Source of the DNA: Oxalobacteraceae bacterium AB_14
GTDB taxonomy: Bacteria > Pseudomonadota > Gammaproteobacteria > Burkholderiales > Burkholderiaceae_D
Length of the DNA: 64,000 nucleotides
Direction of reading: 5' to 3'
Assembly: GCA_000381565.1 (NCBI GenBank)
Contig: KB906724.1
Span: 242,045 to 306,044 of the forward strand
Part shown: positions 16,499-25,749 of the stretch, piece after piece
Layout: every line of letters begins with the position of its first letter
Position numbering within the stretch: the first letter of the stretch is position 1
Program-made: the position numbers and the translations under genes
Notes under the pieces: generated by a model
Database searches by the model: none
What the model was told of the DNA's origin: nothing
Seen by the model: only the letters and a program-made list of their open reading frames with translations

Positions 16499-17869
16499 AT
16501 GTCTATCCGTGAAAATTTCTCCGATGCCGATATGGATCAGTGGCTCAACGAGAACCGAGTCACTGAAATCGAATGCCTGGTGCCCGATTTGACGGGCGTG
16601 GCGCGTGGGAAGATCCTGCCGCGCGCCAAATTCACCCAGGAGCGCGGCATGCGCATACCCGAGGCGGTGCTGGGCATGACCGTCACCGGCAACTACCCGA
16701 CCGAGAACGCGGCCTACGACCGCGCCATCTCCTCCACAGACCGCGACATGATCCTGCGCGCGGACCCCGGCAGCATCACCACCGTCCCCTGGGCCATCGA
16801 TCCCACCGCGCAGGTGATCCACGACTGCTACTTCGCCGATGGCACGCTGGTCGATTTCGCTCCGCGCTCGGTGCTGCGCCGGGTGCTCAAGCTGTACGCC
16901 GACAAAGGCTGGAAGCCGGTGGTGGGCCCGGAGCTGGAGTTCTACCTGACCGAGAAGAACATCGATCCCGACCTGCCGCTGAAGGCGCCGGTGGGCCGCA
17001 GCGGCCGCGCCGAAACCAGCCGCCAGGTCTACAGCATCGACGCCGTCAACGAATTCGATCCGCTGTTCGAGGACATCTACGACTACTGCGCGCTGATGAA
17101 CCTCGACGTCGACACGCTGATCCACGAAACCGGCGCCGGCCAGATGGGACTCAACTTCCAGCACGGCGACGCGCTGGCCCTGGCCGACAACCTGTTCTAC
17201 TTCAAACGCACCTTGCGCGAAGCGGCGCTCAAGCACGATATGTACGCCACCTTCATGGCCAAGCCGATGGCGGGCGAGCCCGGATCGGCGATGCATGTGC
17301 ACCAGAGCGTGAGCGACGCCGCCACCGGCCGCAATATCTTCAACACGGCGGACGGTTCGCCGTCGGCCCACTTCCGCCACTACATCGGCGGCCTGCAGCG
17401 CTACACGCCGTCGGTGATGGCGATCATGGCGCCGTATGTGAATTCCTACCGCCGCATCGTGCGCCATACGGCCGCACCGATCAACATCCAATGGGGCATC
17501 GACAACCGCACCGTGGGTTTCCGCATTCCGATTTCCGGCGTCGAGCAGCGCCGGGTGGAGAACCGCATCATCGGCGCCGACGCCAATCCCTACCTGGCGA
17601 TGGCGGTGACGCTGGCCTGCGGCTACCTCGGCCTGGTGGACCAGCTGGAGCCGACCCCGATGACCACCGCCAACGCCCACGAGCACCTGTTCGAGCTGCC
17701 GCAAGGGTTGCCGCAGGCGCTTGAGCTGCTGCGGCGCGAGGACCGGCTGCGCGATGTGCTTGGCGAGCGCTTCGTCGACGTCTACACCGCGATCAAGGAA
17801 CTGGAACACCAGGAGTTCATGACCGTCATCAGCCCGTGGGAGCGGGAGCACCTGCTGTTGCATGTGTGA
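16499..17869 (+). CDS. Glutamine synthetase-like protein (gamma-glutamylpolyamine synthetase family), metal ligand changed
   Basis: 456 residues, a close paralogue of the gene at 24357 (same length, near-colinear). It keeps the N-terminal beta-grasp (VTEIECLVPDLTGVARGKIL), PELEFYL, the HVHQS metal His, and the Arg-rich NRTVGFR/VENRIIGADANPYLA region. However, the metal-binding block reads HETGAGQMGLNF: the Glu that binds the n1 magnesium, present as QMEINF in both other copies, is Gly217. This may make it weak or inactive as a ligase. It lies 51 bases after nasA and ahead of potGHI. Family assigned by alignment with its neighbours; substrate unknown. Confidence 0.88.
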   Translation: MSIRENFSDADMDQWLNENRVTEIECLVPDLTGVARGKILPRAKFTQERGMRIPEAVLGMTVTGNYPTENAAYDRAISSTDRDMILRADPGSITTVPWAIDPTAQVIHDCYFADGTLVDFAPRSVLRRVLKLYADKGWKPVVGPELEFYLTEKNIDPDLPLKAPVGRSGRAETSRQVYSIDAVNEFDPLFEDIYDYCALMNLDVDTLIHETGAGQMGLNFQHGDALALADNLFYFKRTLREAALKHDMYATFMAKPMAGEPGSAMHVHQSVSDAATGRNIFNTADGSPSAHFRHYIGGLQRYTPSVMAIMAPYVNSYRRIVRHTAAPINIQWGIDNRTVGFRIPISGVEQRRVENRIIGADANPYLAMAVTLACGYLGLVDQLEPTPMTTANAHEHLFELPQGLPQALELLRREDRLRDVLGERFVDVYTAIKELEHQEFMTVISPWEREHLLLHV

Positions 17870-17898
17870 TTGCATGTCTGATTGCGTCATTTATAATC

Positions 17899-17940
17899 AC
17901 GGGTTCGACTAAGCGCCCGGCCTGCGGCCGGCCCGTTTTC
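17899..17940 (+). terminator. Probable terminator after the first GS-like gene
   Basis: ACGGG (17899-17903) pairs with CCCGT (17932-17936) around an inner hairpin CCGGCC/GGCCGG (17917-17931), followed by TTTTCC. The T-run is short. An AT-rich stretch (17943-17973) follows and probably holds the potG promoter. Confidence 0.5.
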
Positions 17941-17975
17941 CAGTATATCGTTAATATAATTTATATTTTAATAAC

Positions 17976-19097
17976 ATGGCCCAAGAGCGAGAACCCTTCC
18001 TGCTGATCCGCAACCTGGTTAAGGAATTCGACGGCGTCCGCGCCGTCAACGATGTGTCGGTGGCGATCAACAAGGGCGAGATATTTGCGCTGTTGGGCAG
18101 TTCCGGCTGCGGCAAGTCCACGCTGCTGCGCATGCTGGCCGGTTTCGAGACGCCGACCCAGGGCCAGATCGCGCTGGCCGGCAAGGACATCGTCAGCGTG
18201 CCGCCGTACGAGCGCCCGATCAACATGATGTTCCAGTCCTACGCGCTGTTCCCGCACCTGACGGTATGGGACAACATCGCCTTCGGCCTGCGCCGCGACG
18301 GCCTGCCGAAAGACGAAATCGCCGCCCGCGTGGAGCAGATGCTGGCGCTGGTGCAGCTGACCGCCTACGGCAAGCGCAAGCCGCACCAGCTGTCCGGCGG
18401 CCAGCAGCAGCGCGTGGCGCTGGCGCGCAGCCTGGCCAAGCGTCCGCAGTTGCTGCTGCTGGACGAGCCGCTGGGCGCCCTGGACAAGAAGCTGCGCGAA
18501 CGCACGCAGATGGAGCTGGTCGGCATCATCGAGGAAGTGGGCGTGACCTGCGTGATGGTCACCCACGACCAGGACGAGGCCATGAGCATGGCGACCCGCA
18601 TCGCCGTGATGAGCGAAGGGCGCATCCTGCAAGTGGGCGCGCCGGACGAGATCTACGAAACGCCGAACTGCCGCTTCGTCGCGGATTTCATCGGCAGCGT
18701 CAATATGTTCAACGGCAGCGTGACGGTCGATGAGCCGGACCACGTCATCGTCGACACGACGGAATGCCGCCACTACGTCACCCACGGCATCACCGGCACG
18801 GTGGGCATGCAGGTGTCGGTGGCGGTACGTCCCGAAAAAATCGCCGTGCAGGCCGAGGCCCCGACCGCGGCGCAGCGCGCCAACCCCGGCGAGGACGGCT
18901 ACAACTGCGTGCAGGGCGTGATCACGGCGATGGCCTACTTCGGCAACGAGACGCTGTACCACGTGCGTCTCGACAGCGGCATGGCGCTGAAGGTCTCGCG
19001 CACCAACGCGGCCCGCCATGACGACTCGGCGCTCAAGCGCGACCAGCGCGTCTACGCCTGGTGGGACGGCGCCGACGTCGTCGTGCTGACCAGCTAA
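17976..19097 (+). CDS. potG: Putrescine ABC transporter ATPase PotG
   Basis: ATPase subunit of a polyamine importer. 373 residues: Walker A GSSGCGKST, the PotG/PotA stretch RPINMMFQSYALFPHLTV, signature LSGGQQQR, Walker B LLLLDEPLGALDKKL, and a C-terminal TOBE domain from about 300. The sequence is closer to E. coli PotG (putrescine) than to PotA in my reading. It is followed by potH after 12 bases and potI with a 4-base overlap, but the binding protein PotF is not in the window. Confidence 0.9.
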   Translation: MAQEREPFLLIRNLVKEFDGVRAVNDVSVAINKGEIFALLGSSGCGKSTLLRMLAGFETPTQGQIALAGKDIVSVPPYERPINMMFQSYALFPHLTVWDNIAFGLRRDGLPKDEIAARVEQMLALVQLTAYGKRKPHQLSGGQQQRVALARSLAKRPQLLLLDEPLGALDKKLRERTQMELVGIIEEVGVTCVMVTHDQDEAMSMATRIAVMSEGRILQVGAPDEIYETPNCRFVADFIGSVNMFNGSVTVDEPDHVIVDTTECRHYVTHGITGTVGMQVSVAVRPEKIAVQAEAPTAAQRANPGEDGYNCVQGVITAMAYFGNETLYHVRLDSGMALKVSRTNAARHDDSALKRDQRVYAWWDGADVVVLTS

Positions 19098-19109
19098 GGC
19101 GGAGCGGCC

Positions 19110-20018
19110 ATGAAATTCCTCAAGAACCTGCTGACCGGGCGCTGGCTCACCGGCCGCAACGTGGTGATCGCCGTGCCGTTCCTGTGGCTGACGGTGGCCT
19201 TCCTGGTACCGTTCCTGATCGTGATGCGCATCAGCTTCACCGAGGCGGACACCGGCGGCAATCCCTTCGGCACCCTGATGACGATGGCCGACGGCGTCAT
19301 CACGCTCAAGGTCAAGATCTCCAACTACCTGTTCATCGCGCAGGACGAGCTGTATGCGCTGACCTACCTGAACTCGATCAAGTTCGCCGCCATCACGGCC
19401 GCGCTGTGCCTCATCATCGGCTATCCGTTCGCCTACTTCATGGCGCGCGCCAAGCCGACCGTTCGCCCGGTGCTGCTGATGCTGGTGATGATGCCGTTCT
19501 GGACCTCCTTCCTGCTGCGCATCTACGCATGGAAGGGCATCCTGGCCAACAACGGCATCCTGAACCACTTCCTGATCAGCATCGGCGCGATCAACGAGCC
19601 GCTGCACCTGATGAACACCCAGTTCTCGCTCATCATCGGCATGGTCTACGCCTACCTGCCGTTCATGATCCTGCCGCTGTACGCCAACCTGGTGAAGATG
19701 GACCTGCGCTTCCTGGAGGCCGCCGCCGACCTGGGAGCGACGCCGCTGCAGGCCTTCTGGCGCATCACGGTGCCGCTGTCGAAGTCCGGCATCATCGCCG
19801 GCACCATGCTGGTGTTCATCCCGGCGGTGGGCGAGTATGTGATCCCGGAACTGCTGGGCGGCCCGGAAACGCTGATGATCGGCCGCCAGCTGTGGGACGA
19901 GTTCTTCACCAATAACGACTGGCCGCTGGCGTCCTCGGTGACGGTGGTGGTGATCCTGCTGATCCTGGTGCCGATGGCGATCTTCAATAAATACAAGGCA
20001 GAGGAGGGCCGCCCATGA
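19110..20018 (+). CDS. potH: Putrescine ABC transporter permease PotH
   Basis: Inner-membrane permease, 302 residues with six hydrophobic segments. The stretch PFWTSFLLRIYAWKGIL, the coupling loop EAAADLGATPLQAFWRITVPL and FIPAVGEYVIPELLGGPETL correspond block by block to E. coli PotH. The stop codon overlaps the potI start (ATGA). Confidence 0.92.
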   Translation: MKFLKNLLTGRWLTGRNVVIAVPFLWLTVAFLVPFLIVMRISFTEADTGGNPFGTLMTMADGVITLKVKISNYLFIAQDELYALTYLNSIKFAAITAALCLIIGYPFAYFMARAKPTVRPVLLMLVMMPFWTSFLLRIYAWKGILANNGILNHFLISIGAINEPLHLMNTQFSLIIGMVYAYLPFMILPLYANLVKMDLRFLEAAADLGATPLQAFWRITVPLSKSGIIAGTMLVFIPAVGEYVIPELLGGPETLMIGRQLWDEFFTNNDWPLASSVTVVVILLILVPMAIFNKYKAEEGRP

Positions 20019-20860
20019 AAGGACATTCCAATTTCGTGCAGCGCTGGTTCGGGCGCGGCTGGCTGTCGCTGGGTTATCTGTTCCTCTACCTGCCGATCGT
20101 GGTGCTGGTGGTGTTCTCGTTTAACAGCTCGCGCCAGGACATGGTGTGGAGCGGCTTCTCGACCCAGTGGTATGCGGCGCTGATGGAGGATACGGAGATC
20201 ATCAGCGGTTTCGGCCTGTCGTTGCGTATCGCGCTGCTGACTGCCTGCAGCTCGGTGGTGCTGGGGACGTTCGCCGCGTTTGTGCTGAACCGCTACCAGC
20301 GCTTCGCCGGCCGCACGCTGTTCTCTGGCATGGTCAGCGCGCCGCTGGTGATGCCGGAGGTGATCATCGGCTTGTCGCTGCTGCTGATGCTGGTGTCGGT
20401 GCAGAAGGCGTTCGGCTTCCCGGAGCGCGGCCTGATGACTATCTGGCTGGGGCACACCTTGCTGGGCATGGCCTATGCGGCGGTGGTGGTGCAGTCGCGC
20501 CTCCAGGAGATGAACAAGTCGCTGGAGGAAGCGGCGATGGATCTCGGCTGCCGTCCGTACCAGGTGTTCTTCCTGGTGACGCTGCCGAACATCACGCAGG
20601 CGCTGGGTTCCGCGTGGCTGCTGACGTTCACGCTGTCGCTGGACGACGTGGTGCTGTCGGCCTTCCTGTCCGGCCCCGGCTCGTCGACCATGCCTATCGT
20701 GATCTTCTCGCGCGCGCGCCTGGGCCTGGACCCGCGCGTGAACGCGGTGGCGGCGCTGACCATCCTCGTGGTGTCGATCGGCGTGATCGCATCGAGCCTG
20801 TACATGGCGCGCAGCGAGCGCCTGCGGCAGAAGCAGGTCGCGGCAGCGGCCAAGGGTTAA
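20015..20860 (+). CDS. potI: Putrescine ABC transporter permease PotI
   Basis: Second permease of the importer, 281 residues, six hydrophobic segments. The coupling loop is EEAAMDLGCRPYQVFFLVTLP, and LSLDDVVLSAFLSGPGSSTMP is typical of PotI/PotC. It starts inside the end of potH, and its stop meets the end of the oppositely oriented MFS gene (overlap of 4 bases), so the two units converge here without a visible spacer terminator. Confidence 0.92.
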   Translation: MKGHSNFVQRWFGRGWLSLGYLFLYLPIVVLVVFSFNSSRQDMVWSGFSTQWYAALMEDTEIISGFGLSLRIALLTACSSVVLGTFAAFVLNRYQRFAGRTLFSGMVSAPLVMPEVIIGLSLLLMLVSVQKAFGFPERGLMTIWLGHTLLGMAYAAVVVQSRLQEMNKSLEEAAMDLGCRPYQVFFLVTLPNITQALGSAWLLTFTLSLDDVVLSAFLSGPGSSTMPIVIFSRARLGLDPRVNAVAALTILVVSIGVIASSLYMARSERLRQKQVAAAAKG

Positions 20861-22002
20861 TCGACGTAGCCCTGTTTATGTTCCCACCAGGCGCAGGCGA
20901 CGAAGATCGCCGCGCCGCACCACAGCACCGCCGGTAGCGCATTGATGCCGGCGCTCTGCATCAACAGGCCTGTCACCAGCGGCCCGCCGCTGCTGGTGAT
21001 ACCCCAGCTGGCGTTGACCACCGCGCTGGCCGCGACCAGCGATTGTCCCTGGAAGCGCGCGCCGCACGCCACCAGCGACAGCATGTATATCGCCCCCGCC
21101 ACAGCGCCCAGCATCAGCAGCAGTATCCACCACAGCCACGGCGTGCACGCCGCGAAAGGCAGCAATGGCAGCAGCACGCATACCGCGATGCCGCAACCGG
21201 TGTGCACGCGCCGGCGACCCACGTGGTCGGCCAGCCAGCCGAAGGCGAATTGCAGCGCGGTGTCGCCGACCAGCACCACGGTGGCCGACAGCAGCGCCAG
21301 TTCGGTGAGCATGCCCTGGCGGATCGCGTACAACGGCAGCAGGCTCAATGCCAGCGTGTCGAACAGCGCGAAGAAGGCCGCGCCGACGGCGATCATCGGC
21401 ATGCGGGGCAGCACCGCGCGCCAGGAGACATGCGGTTCGTCCTCCTCGACCTGGCCATCGTTGGAGATCAGCGCCATGCCGGGCAGGGCGAGCAGGAACA
21501 GCGCGCCGCAGGCGGCGAACGGCCATGCGACCTTGCCTTCCAATCCGGCCACCAGCGCAGGGCCTATCAGCTGGAACAGCGTGAAAGCGGTGGTGTACAT
21601 GGCCACCACGCGGCCGCGCGAATTGACCGGCGCAAGATGGTTGACCCAAGCCTCGCCGATGGTGAACAGCACGCCCATGCAGGCGCCGAACACGAAGCGC
21701 AGCACACCCCACAGCAGCACGTTGCCGGTCGCCTCCATCAAGCCGGTGGCCAGCGCACCGATGGCGATCGCGCCCGTCATGCATCCACGCGGTCCGTAAC
21801 GGGCCACCCAGCGCGAGACGAAGGGCGTCGCCGCCAGGATGCCGAAGGCGCTGGCGGCGGTGATGATGCCGATGATGTCGGTGCCGACGCCGCGCTGGTC
21901 CAGCCGCAGCGCCGTCAGCGGAATGGTGGCGCCCAGTCCCAAACCGACCACGCCGATGCTGCTGACCAGCGCACAGAAGTCCCGCCAGGGCATGCGCTTC
22001 AT
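20857..22002 (-). CDS. MFS transporter, DHA1-type, coupled to a MocR regulator
   Basis: 381 residues, about twelve membrane helices; a conserved MFS loop lies in FVSRWVARYGPRG and a second half-repeat loop in GWLADHVGRRR. Closest in layout to YcaD/YfkF-like small-molecule exporters; substrate not deducible. The start at 22002 overlaps the stop of the MocR gene (ATGA), so the two are translationally coupled and probably share one regulator and inducer. Given the surrounding polyamine genes, export or uptake of an amine or amino acid is a reasonable guess only. Confidence 0.85.
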   Translation of the reverse strand: MKRMPWRDFCALVSSIGVVGLGLGATIPLTALRLDQRGVGTDIIGIITAASAFGILAATPFVSRWVARYGPRGCMTGAIAIGALATGLMEATGNVLLWGVLRFVFGACMGVLFTIGEAWVNHLAPVNSRGRVVAMYTTAFTLFQLIGPALVAGLEGKVAWPFAACGALFLLALPGMALISNDGQVEEDEPHVSWRAVLPRMPMIAVGAAFFALFDTLALSLLPLYAIRQGMLTELALLSATVVLVGDTALQFAFGWLADHVGRRRVHTGCGIAVCVLLPLLPFAACTPWLWWILLLMLGAVAGAIYMLSLVACGARFQGQSLVAASAVVNASWGITSSGGPLVTGLLMQSAGINALPAVLWCGAAIFVACAWWEHKQGYVD

Positions 22003-23510
22003 GCTGGCACTCCCGCCTCGATCAGGTCCGCCAGGATGCGGCCGTAGTGGCTGATCTTCTCCGGCGTGCAGTAGGCGTAGCCGACCAGCAGCCCGCGCCT
22101 GGCCGGCTGCGCGAGGTAGTAGGCGGAGAGGGCCTTGACGCGGATGTCCGCCGCCGCCGCGGCCTCCTCCAGCGCCAGATCGTCGGCATCGCCGGGCAGC
22201 TGCACCACCAGATGCAGGCCAGATTCCTCGCTGGAGATGGTCACCTTGCCGCGCAGCCGGGGTGCGAGCTGCTGCACCAGCGTGCGGCGCAGCAGCTCGC
22301 GACGGGCGCCGTAGGTCTGGCGTATCTTGCGGATGTGGGTGGTGAAGTGGCCCAGCGCGATAAAGTCCGCCAGCACCGCCTGCACCGTCAGCTGGCCGGG
22401 ACGCTGGAGATCGTACAGCGCCGTCTTGAAGCCGTCGACCAGCGCCGGCGGCACCACCAGGTAGCCGACCTTGATGCCGGGGTAGAGGACCTTGGAGAAG
22501 GTGCCCATGTAGAGCACGCGGTCGTCGATGTCCAGTCCCTGCAGCGCCGCCAGCGGGCGGCCGGTGTAGCGGAATTCGCTGTCGTAGTCGTCCTCCAGTA
22601 TCCATGCGTCCTTGCGCACGGCGATGCTGAGCAGCTCGCGCCGGCGGGCCAGGCTCATGACCGAGCCGGTCGGATACTGGTGCGACGGCGTCGCGTAGAT
22701 CAGGCGCGGCCTGGTGGCCAGGTCCGACTCCGTCAGCACCATGCCGTCGTCGTCGACCGCGACCGGATGCAGCTTCAGTTCACGCGACTGGAACACGCGG
22801 CGCGCGCCCCAGTAGCCGGGGTCCTCGACCCAGGCGGTGTCGCCGGCGTCGGCCAGCAGCTGCGCGCACAGGTCCAGCGATTGCTGCGTGCCGGCCGTGA
22901 TCATCACCTGGTCCACCGTCACCTTCACGGAACGCGACAAGCGCAGGTACTCGGTGATGGCCTGGCGCAGCGGCAGGTGGCCGCCGGACTGGCCATAGTC
23001 CAGCAGTTCGGTGCGCGCCTCGCGCCAGATGCGGTTCTGCAGGCGCTGCCAAAGCTTGAACGGGAAGGATGAGAAATCGTCCTCGCCCGGCGCGAAAGGC
23101 TGGATCTCGAAGCGCGGGCCGGCGGCAAAGCTGGTCAATTCGCGTCCCCGCCGCGACAATCGCGCCGGGCGGCCCTGCGGCGATCCACGCGGCGCCGGCC
23201 CGGAACCGCGCATGCTGGCGCGCTGCGCCTGCAAGTCCGCCACATAGGTGCCGCTTCCCGGCTGGCTGGCGACGTAGCCCTCGGCCGCCAGCTGCTCGAA
23301 GGCGGCGATCACCGTGTTGCGCGAGATCCCCAGGTCGCGCGCCAGGTCGCGGCTGGACGGCAGTTTGCTGCCCGCGGCCAGCAACTGGCGGTGGATCGCG
23401 CTCTTGGCCGCCTCGTACAAACGGCGCTGCTGCGGCAGGCGCGGATGGAAGCCGGATTGCGCCAATGTCTGGGCTAGCAGATCGGAAGTTGGGGACGGTG
23501 GCTGCGGCAT
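21999..23510 (-). CDS. MocR/GabR-type PLP-binding transcription regulator
   Basis: 503 residues from ATG 23510. A GntR-type winged helix occupies about residues 20-90 (LPSSRDLARDLGISRNTVIAAFEQL), a linker follows, and the rest is a fold-type I aminotransferase domain. Its PLP Lys lies in GTFSKVLYPG. This is the MocR/GabR/PdxR architecture, where PLP and an amino acid or aldehyde act as inducer. It is divergent from puuD across 75 bases, so it may control the puuD-puuA-spuC-puuC genes in response to GABA or a polyamine breakdown product. The frame is open further upstream but that extension has no family features. Confidence 0.9.
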   Translation of the reverse strand: MPQPPSPTSDLLAQTLAQSGFHPRLPQQRRLYEAAKSAIHRQLLAAGSKLPSSRDLARDLGISRNTVIAAFEQLAAEGYVASQPGSGTYVADLQAQRASMRGSGPAPRGSPQGRPARLSRRGRELTSFAAGPRFEIQPFAPGEDDFSSFPFKLWQRLQNRIWREARTELLDYGQSGGHLPLRQAITEYLRLSRSVKVTVDQVMITAGTQQSLDLCAQLLADAGDTAWVEDPGYWGARRVFQSRELKLHPVAVDDDGMVLTESDLATRPRLIYATPSHQYPTGSVMSLARRRELLSIAVRKDAWILEDDYDSEFRYTGRPLAALQGLDIDDRVLYMGTFSKVLYPGIKVGYLVVPPALVDGFKTALYDLQRPGQLTVQAVLADFIALGHFTTHIRKIRQTYGARRELLRRTLVQQLAPRLRGKVTISSEESGLHLVVQLPGDADDLALEEAAAAADIRVKALSAYYLAQPARRGLLVGYAYCTPEKISHYGRILADLIEAGVPA

Positions 23511-23585
23511 GGGGTTCAAAGTGGTTCCATCAATTTTAAACAAGTGGCACTCACAATGATACCAAAATAGGCATATGATGAAGCC
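23511..23585. promoter_or_regulatory. Divergent control region between the MocR gene and puuD
   Basis: 75-base AT-rich spacer between two divergent starts. It holds an ATACCA (23559-23564), the half-site type used by GabR, and TGGTTCCA near 23522. TATGAT at 23574-23579 could be a -10 for puuD, which would put the start of transcription at or next to the ATG; no convincing -35 is seen. TGGCAC at 23545 has no matching -12 and is not a sigma-54 site. Confidence 0.4.
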
Positions 23586-24338
23586 ATGCATAGCCCAATT
23601 GTCATCGTTCCCGCCTGTGTGAACCAGATCGGCGCCCATGCCAATCACACAGTCCAATTCAAATATGTCGCCGCGGTGGCCGATGGGGCGGGCTGTACTC
23701 CGCTCATCATGCCGGCCCTGGGCGCGGCCACCGATTTTGAGACGCTGCTGGCGCTGGCCGACGGCGTCATGCTGACCGGATCGCCATCGAACGTGCATGC
23801 CAGCCTGTATGGGCAGGAAGTGCTGGACCCCTCGCTGCCGCAGGACGCGGCGCGCGACGCCACCACGCTGCCCTTCATCCGGGCGGCGCTCAAGCGCGGC
23901 ATACCGCTGCTGGCGATATGCCGCGGCTTCCAGGAGGTGAACGTGGCGCTGGGCGGCACGCTGCACCAGGCGGTGCACAACGTGGCCGGCATGGCCGACC
24001 ACCGCGAGCGCAAGGACCAGCCTTTGGCGCAGCAATACGCCGCCGCCCATCGCGTGCGATTGGAGCCTGGCGGGCAACTGGCGCGCATCCTGGGCGGCGC
24101 GTCCGACATCATGGTCAATTCGCTGCACGGCCAGGGCATCGCCCAACTGGCGCCATCGCTGGTCGCGGAAGCACGCGCCGACGACGGCCTGGTGGAAGCC
24201 TACAGCGTAGCAAACGGCAGCAGTTTCGCGCTCGGGGTACAGTGGCACCCAGAGTGGCGCCTGGCGGAGAATCCAGACTCCGTCAAATTATTCAAGGCCT
24301 TCGGCGAGGCTTGCCGCAACTATAAAAACCAACGCTAA
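23586..24338 (+). CDS. puuD: Gamma-glutamyl-GABA hydrolase
   Basis: Class I glutamine-amidotransferase-like hydrolase that releases glutamate and GABA (or the matching amino acid) from the gamma-glutamyl intermediate of polyamine breakdown. 250 residues. Catalytic triad visible: Cys112 in AICRGFQE, His221 and Glu223 in QWHPEW. The family stretch LTGSPSNVHASLYG is present. No strong Shine-Dalgarno precedes ATG 23586. First gene of the catabolic unit, 18 bases ahead of the GS-like gene. Confidence 0.94.
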   Translation: MHSPIVIVPACVNQIGAHANHTVQFKYVAAVADGAGCTPLIMPALGAATDFETLLALADGVMLTGSPSNVHASLYGQEVLDPSLPQDAARDATTLPFIRAALKRGIPLLAICRGFQEVNVALGGTLHQAVHNVAGMADHRERKDQPLAQQYAAAHRVRLEPGGQLARILGGASDIMVNSLHGQGIAQLAPSLVAEARADDGLVEAYSVANGSSFALGVQWHPEWRLAENPDSVKLFKAFGEACRNYKNQR

Positions 24339-24356
24339 AAACAAAGAGAGAAAACC

Positions 24357-25727
24357 ATGGCAATCCGCGAAAATTTTACTTATACCGACATGGACCTGTG
24401 GCTCAACGAGAAGCACGTCACCGAAATCGAATGCCTGGTCCCCGACTTGACCGGCGTGGCACGCGGGAAGATCCTCCCGCGCGGTAAATTCACCCAGGAG
24501 CGCGGCATGCGCATCCCCGAAGCGGTGCTGGGCATGACCGTGACCGGCAACTGCCCGGTGGAAGACGCAGGCTACGACCGCGCCATCTCCGCCACCGACC
24601 GCGACATGGTACTGAAGGCCGATCCGACCACCATCACGATGGTGCCGTGGGCCACCGATCCAACCGCTCAGGTCATCCACGACTGCTACTTCTCCGACGG
24701 CCGCCTGGTCGATTTCGCGCCGCGCTCCGTGCTGCGCCGCGTGCTCAAGCTGTACGCCGACAAAGGCTGGAAGCCTGTCGTGGCGCCGGAACTGGAGTTC
24801 TACCTGACCGCCAAGAACAGCGATCCCGATCTGCCTTTGAAACCGCCTATCGGCCGCAGCGGCCGCGCGGAAACCAGCCGCCAGGTCTACAGCATCGATG
24901 CGGTGAACGAATTCGATCCGCTGTTCGAAGACATCTACGACTACTGCGACCTGATGAACCTCGACGTCGACACGCTGATTCACGAAATCGGCGCCGGCCA
25001 GATGGAGATCAATTTCCTGCACGGCGATCCGCTCGGCCTGGCCGACAAGGTGTTCTTCTTCAAGCGCACCTTGCGCGAAGCGGCGCTCAAGCACGACATG
25101 TACGCGACCTTCATGGCCAAGCCGATGGCCGGCGAGCCGGGTTCCGCGATGCACGTGCACCAGAGCGTGGTCGACGCCAAGACCGGCAAGAACATCTTCA
25201 GCGCCGAAGATGGTTCGGCCGCGCCGATCTTCAAGCACTATATCGGCGGCCTGCAACGCTATATGCCGTCGGCGATGGCGATCGTCGCGCCTTACGTCAA
25301 CTCGTATCGCCGCATCGTGCGCCACACGGCCGCGCCGATCAACATCCAGTGGGGCATGGACAACCGCACGGTCGGTTTCCGTGTGCCGGAATCGGGCGTG
25401 CAGGATCGCCGCGTGGAGAACCGCATCATCGGCGCGGACGCCAATCCCTACCTGGCGCTGGCGGTTACGCTGGCCTGCGGCTACCTCGGCATGACCGAGC
25501 AGCTGGAGCCTACGCCGATGACCGTCGGCAGCGCGTATGACCTGATGGTCGAATTGCCGCAAGGCCTGCCGGAAGCGCTGCAGCTGCTGCGCGGCGAGGA
25601 CAAGCTGCGCAGCGTGCTGGGCGAGCGTTTCATCGACGTCTACTCGGCCATCAAGGATCTGGAACACCAGGAATTCATGACCGTCATCAGCCCGTGGGAG
25701 CGCGAGCACCTGCTGCTGCACGTCTGA
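24357..25727 (+). CDS. puuA: Gamma-glutamylpolyamine synthetase (glutamine synthetase family)
   Basis: ATP-dependent ligase joining glutamate to putrescine or another polyamine, first step of the glutamylated pathway. 456 residues. The metal and glutamate-binding blocks are intact: PELEFYL, HEIGAGQMEINF with Glu217, HVHQS, and NRTVGFR/VENRIIGADANPYLA. Very similar to the 16499 gene along its length, which suggests a fairly recent duplication. It is flanked by puuD and spuC in one direction with short gaps (18 and 22 bases). AAAGAGAGAAAACC precedes the start. Substrate is inferred from context. Confidence 0.92.
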   Translation: MAIRENFTYTDMDLWLNEKHVTEIECLVPDLTGVARGKILPRGKFTQERGMRIPEAVLGMTVTGNCPVEDAGYDRAISATDRDMVLKADPTTITMVPWATDPTAQVIHDCYFSDGRLVDFAPRSVLRRVLKLYADKGWKPVVAPELEFYLTAKNSDPDLPLKPPIGRSGRAETSRQVYSIDAVNEFDPLFEDIYDYCDLMNLDVDTLIHEIGAGQMEINFLHGDPLGLADKVFFFKRTLREAALKHDMYATFMAKPMAGEPGSAMHVHQSVVDAKTGKNIFSAEDGSAAPIFKHYIGGLQRYMPSAMAIVAPYVNSYRRIVRHTAAPINIQWGMDNRTVGFRVPESGVQDRRVENRIIGADANPYLALAVTLACGYLGMTEQLEPTPMTVGSAYDLMVELPQGLPEALQLLRGEDKLRSVLGERFIDVYSAIKDLEHQEFMTVISPWEREHLLLHV

Positions 25728-25749
25728 TCATTTAGAGATAGGAGCCATC

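Noticed and set aside
23544-23560. Sigma-54 promoter for puuD (TGGCACTCACAATGAT)
   Set aside because: The -12 GC dinucleotide is absent at the required spacing.
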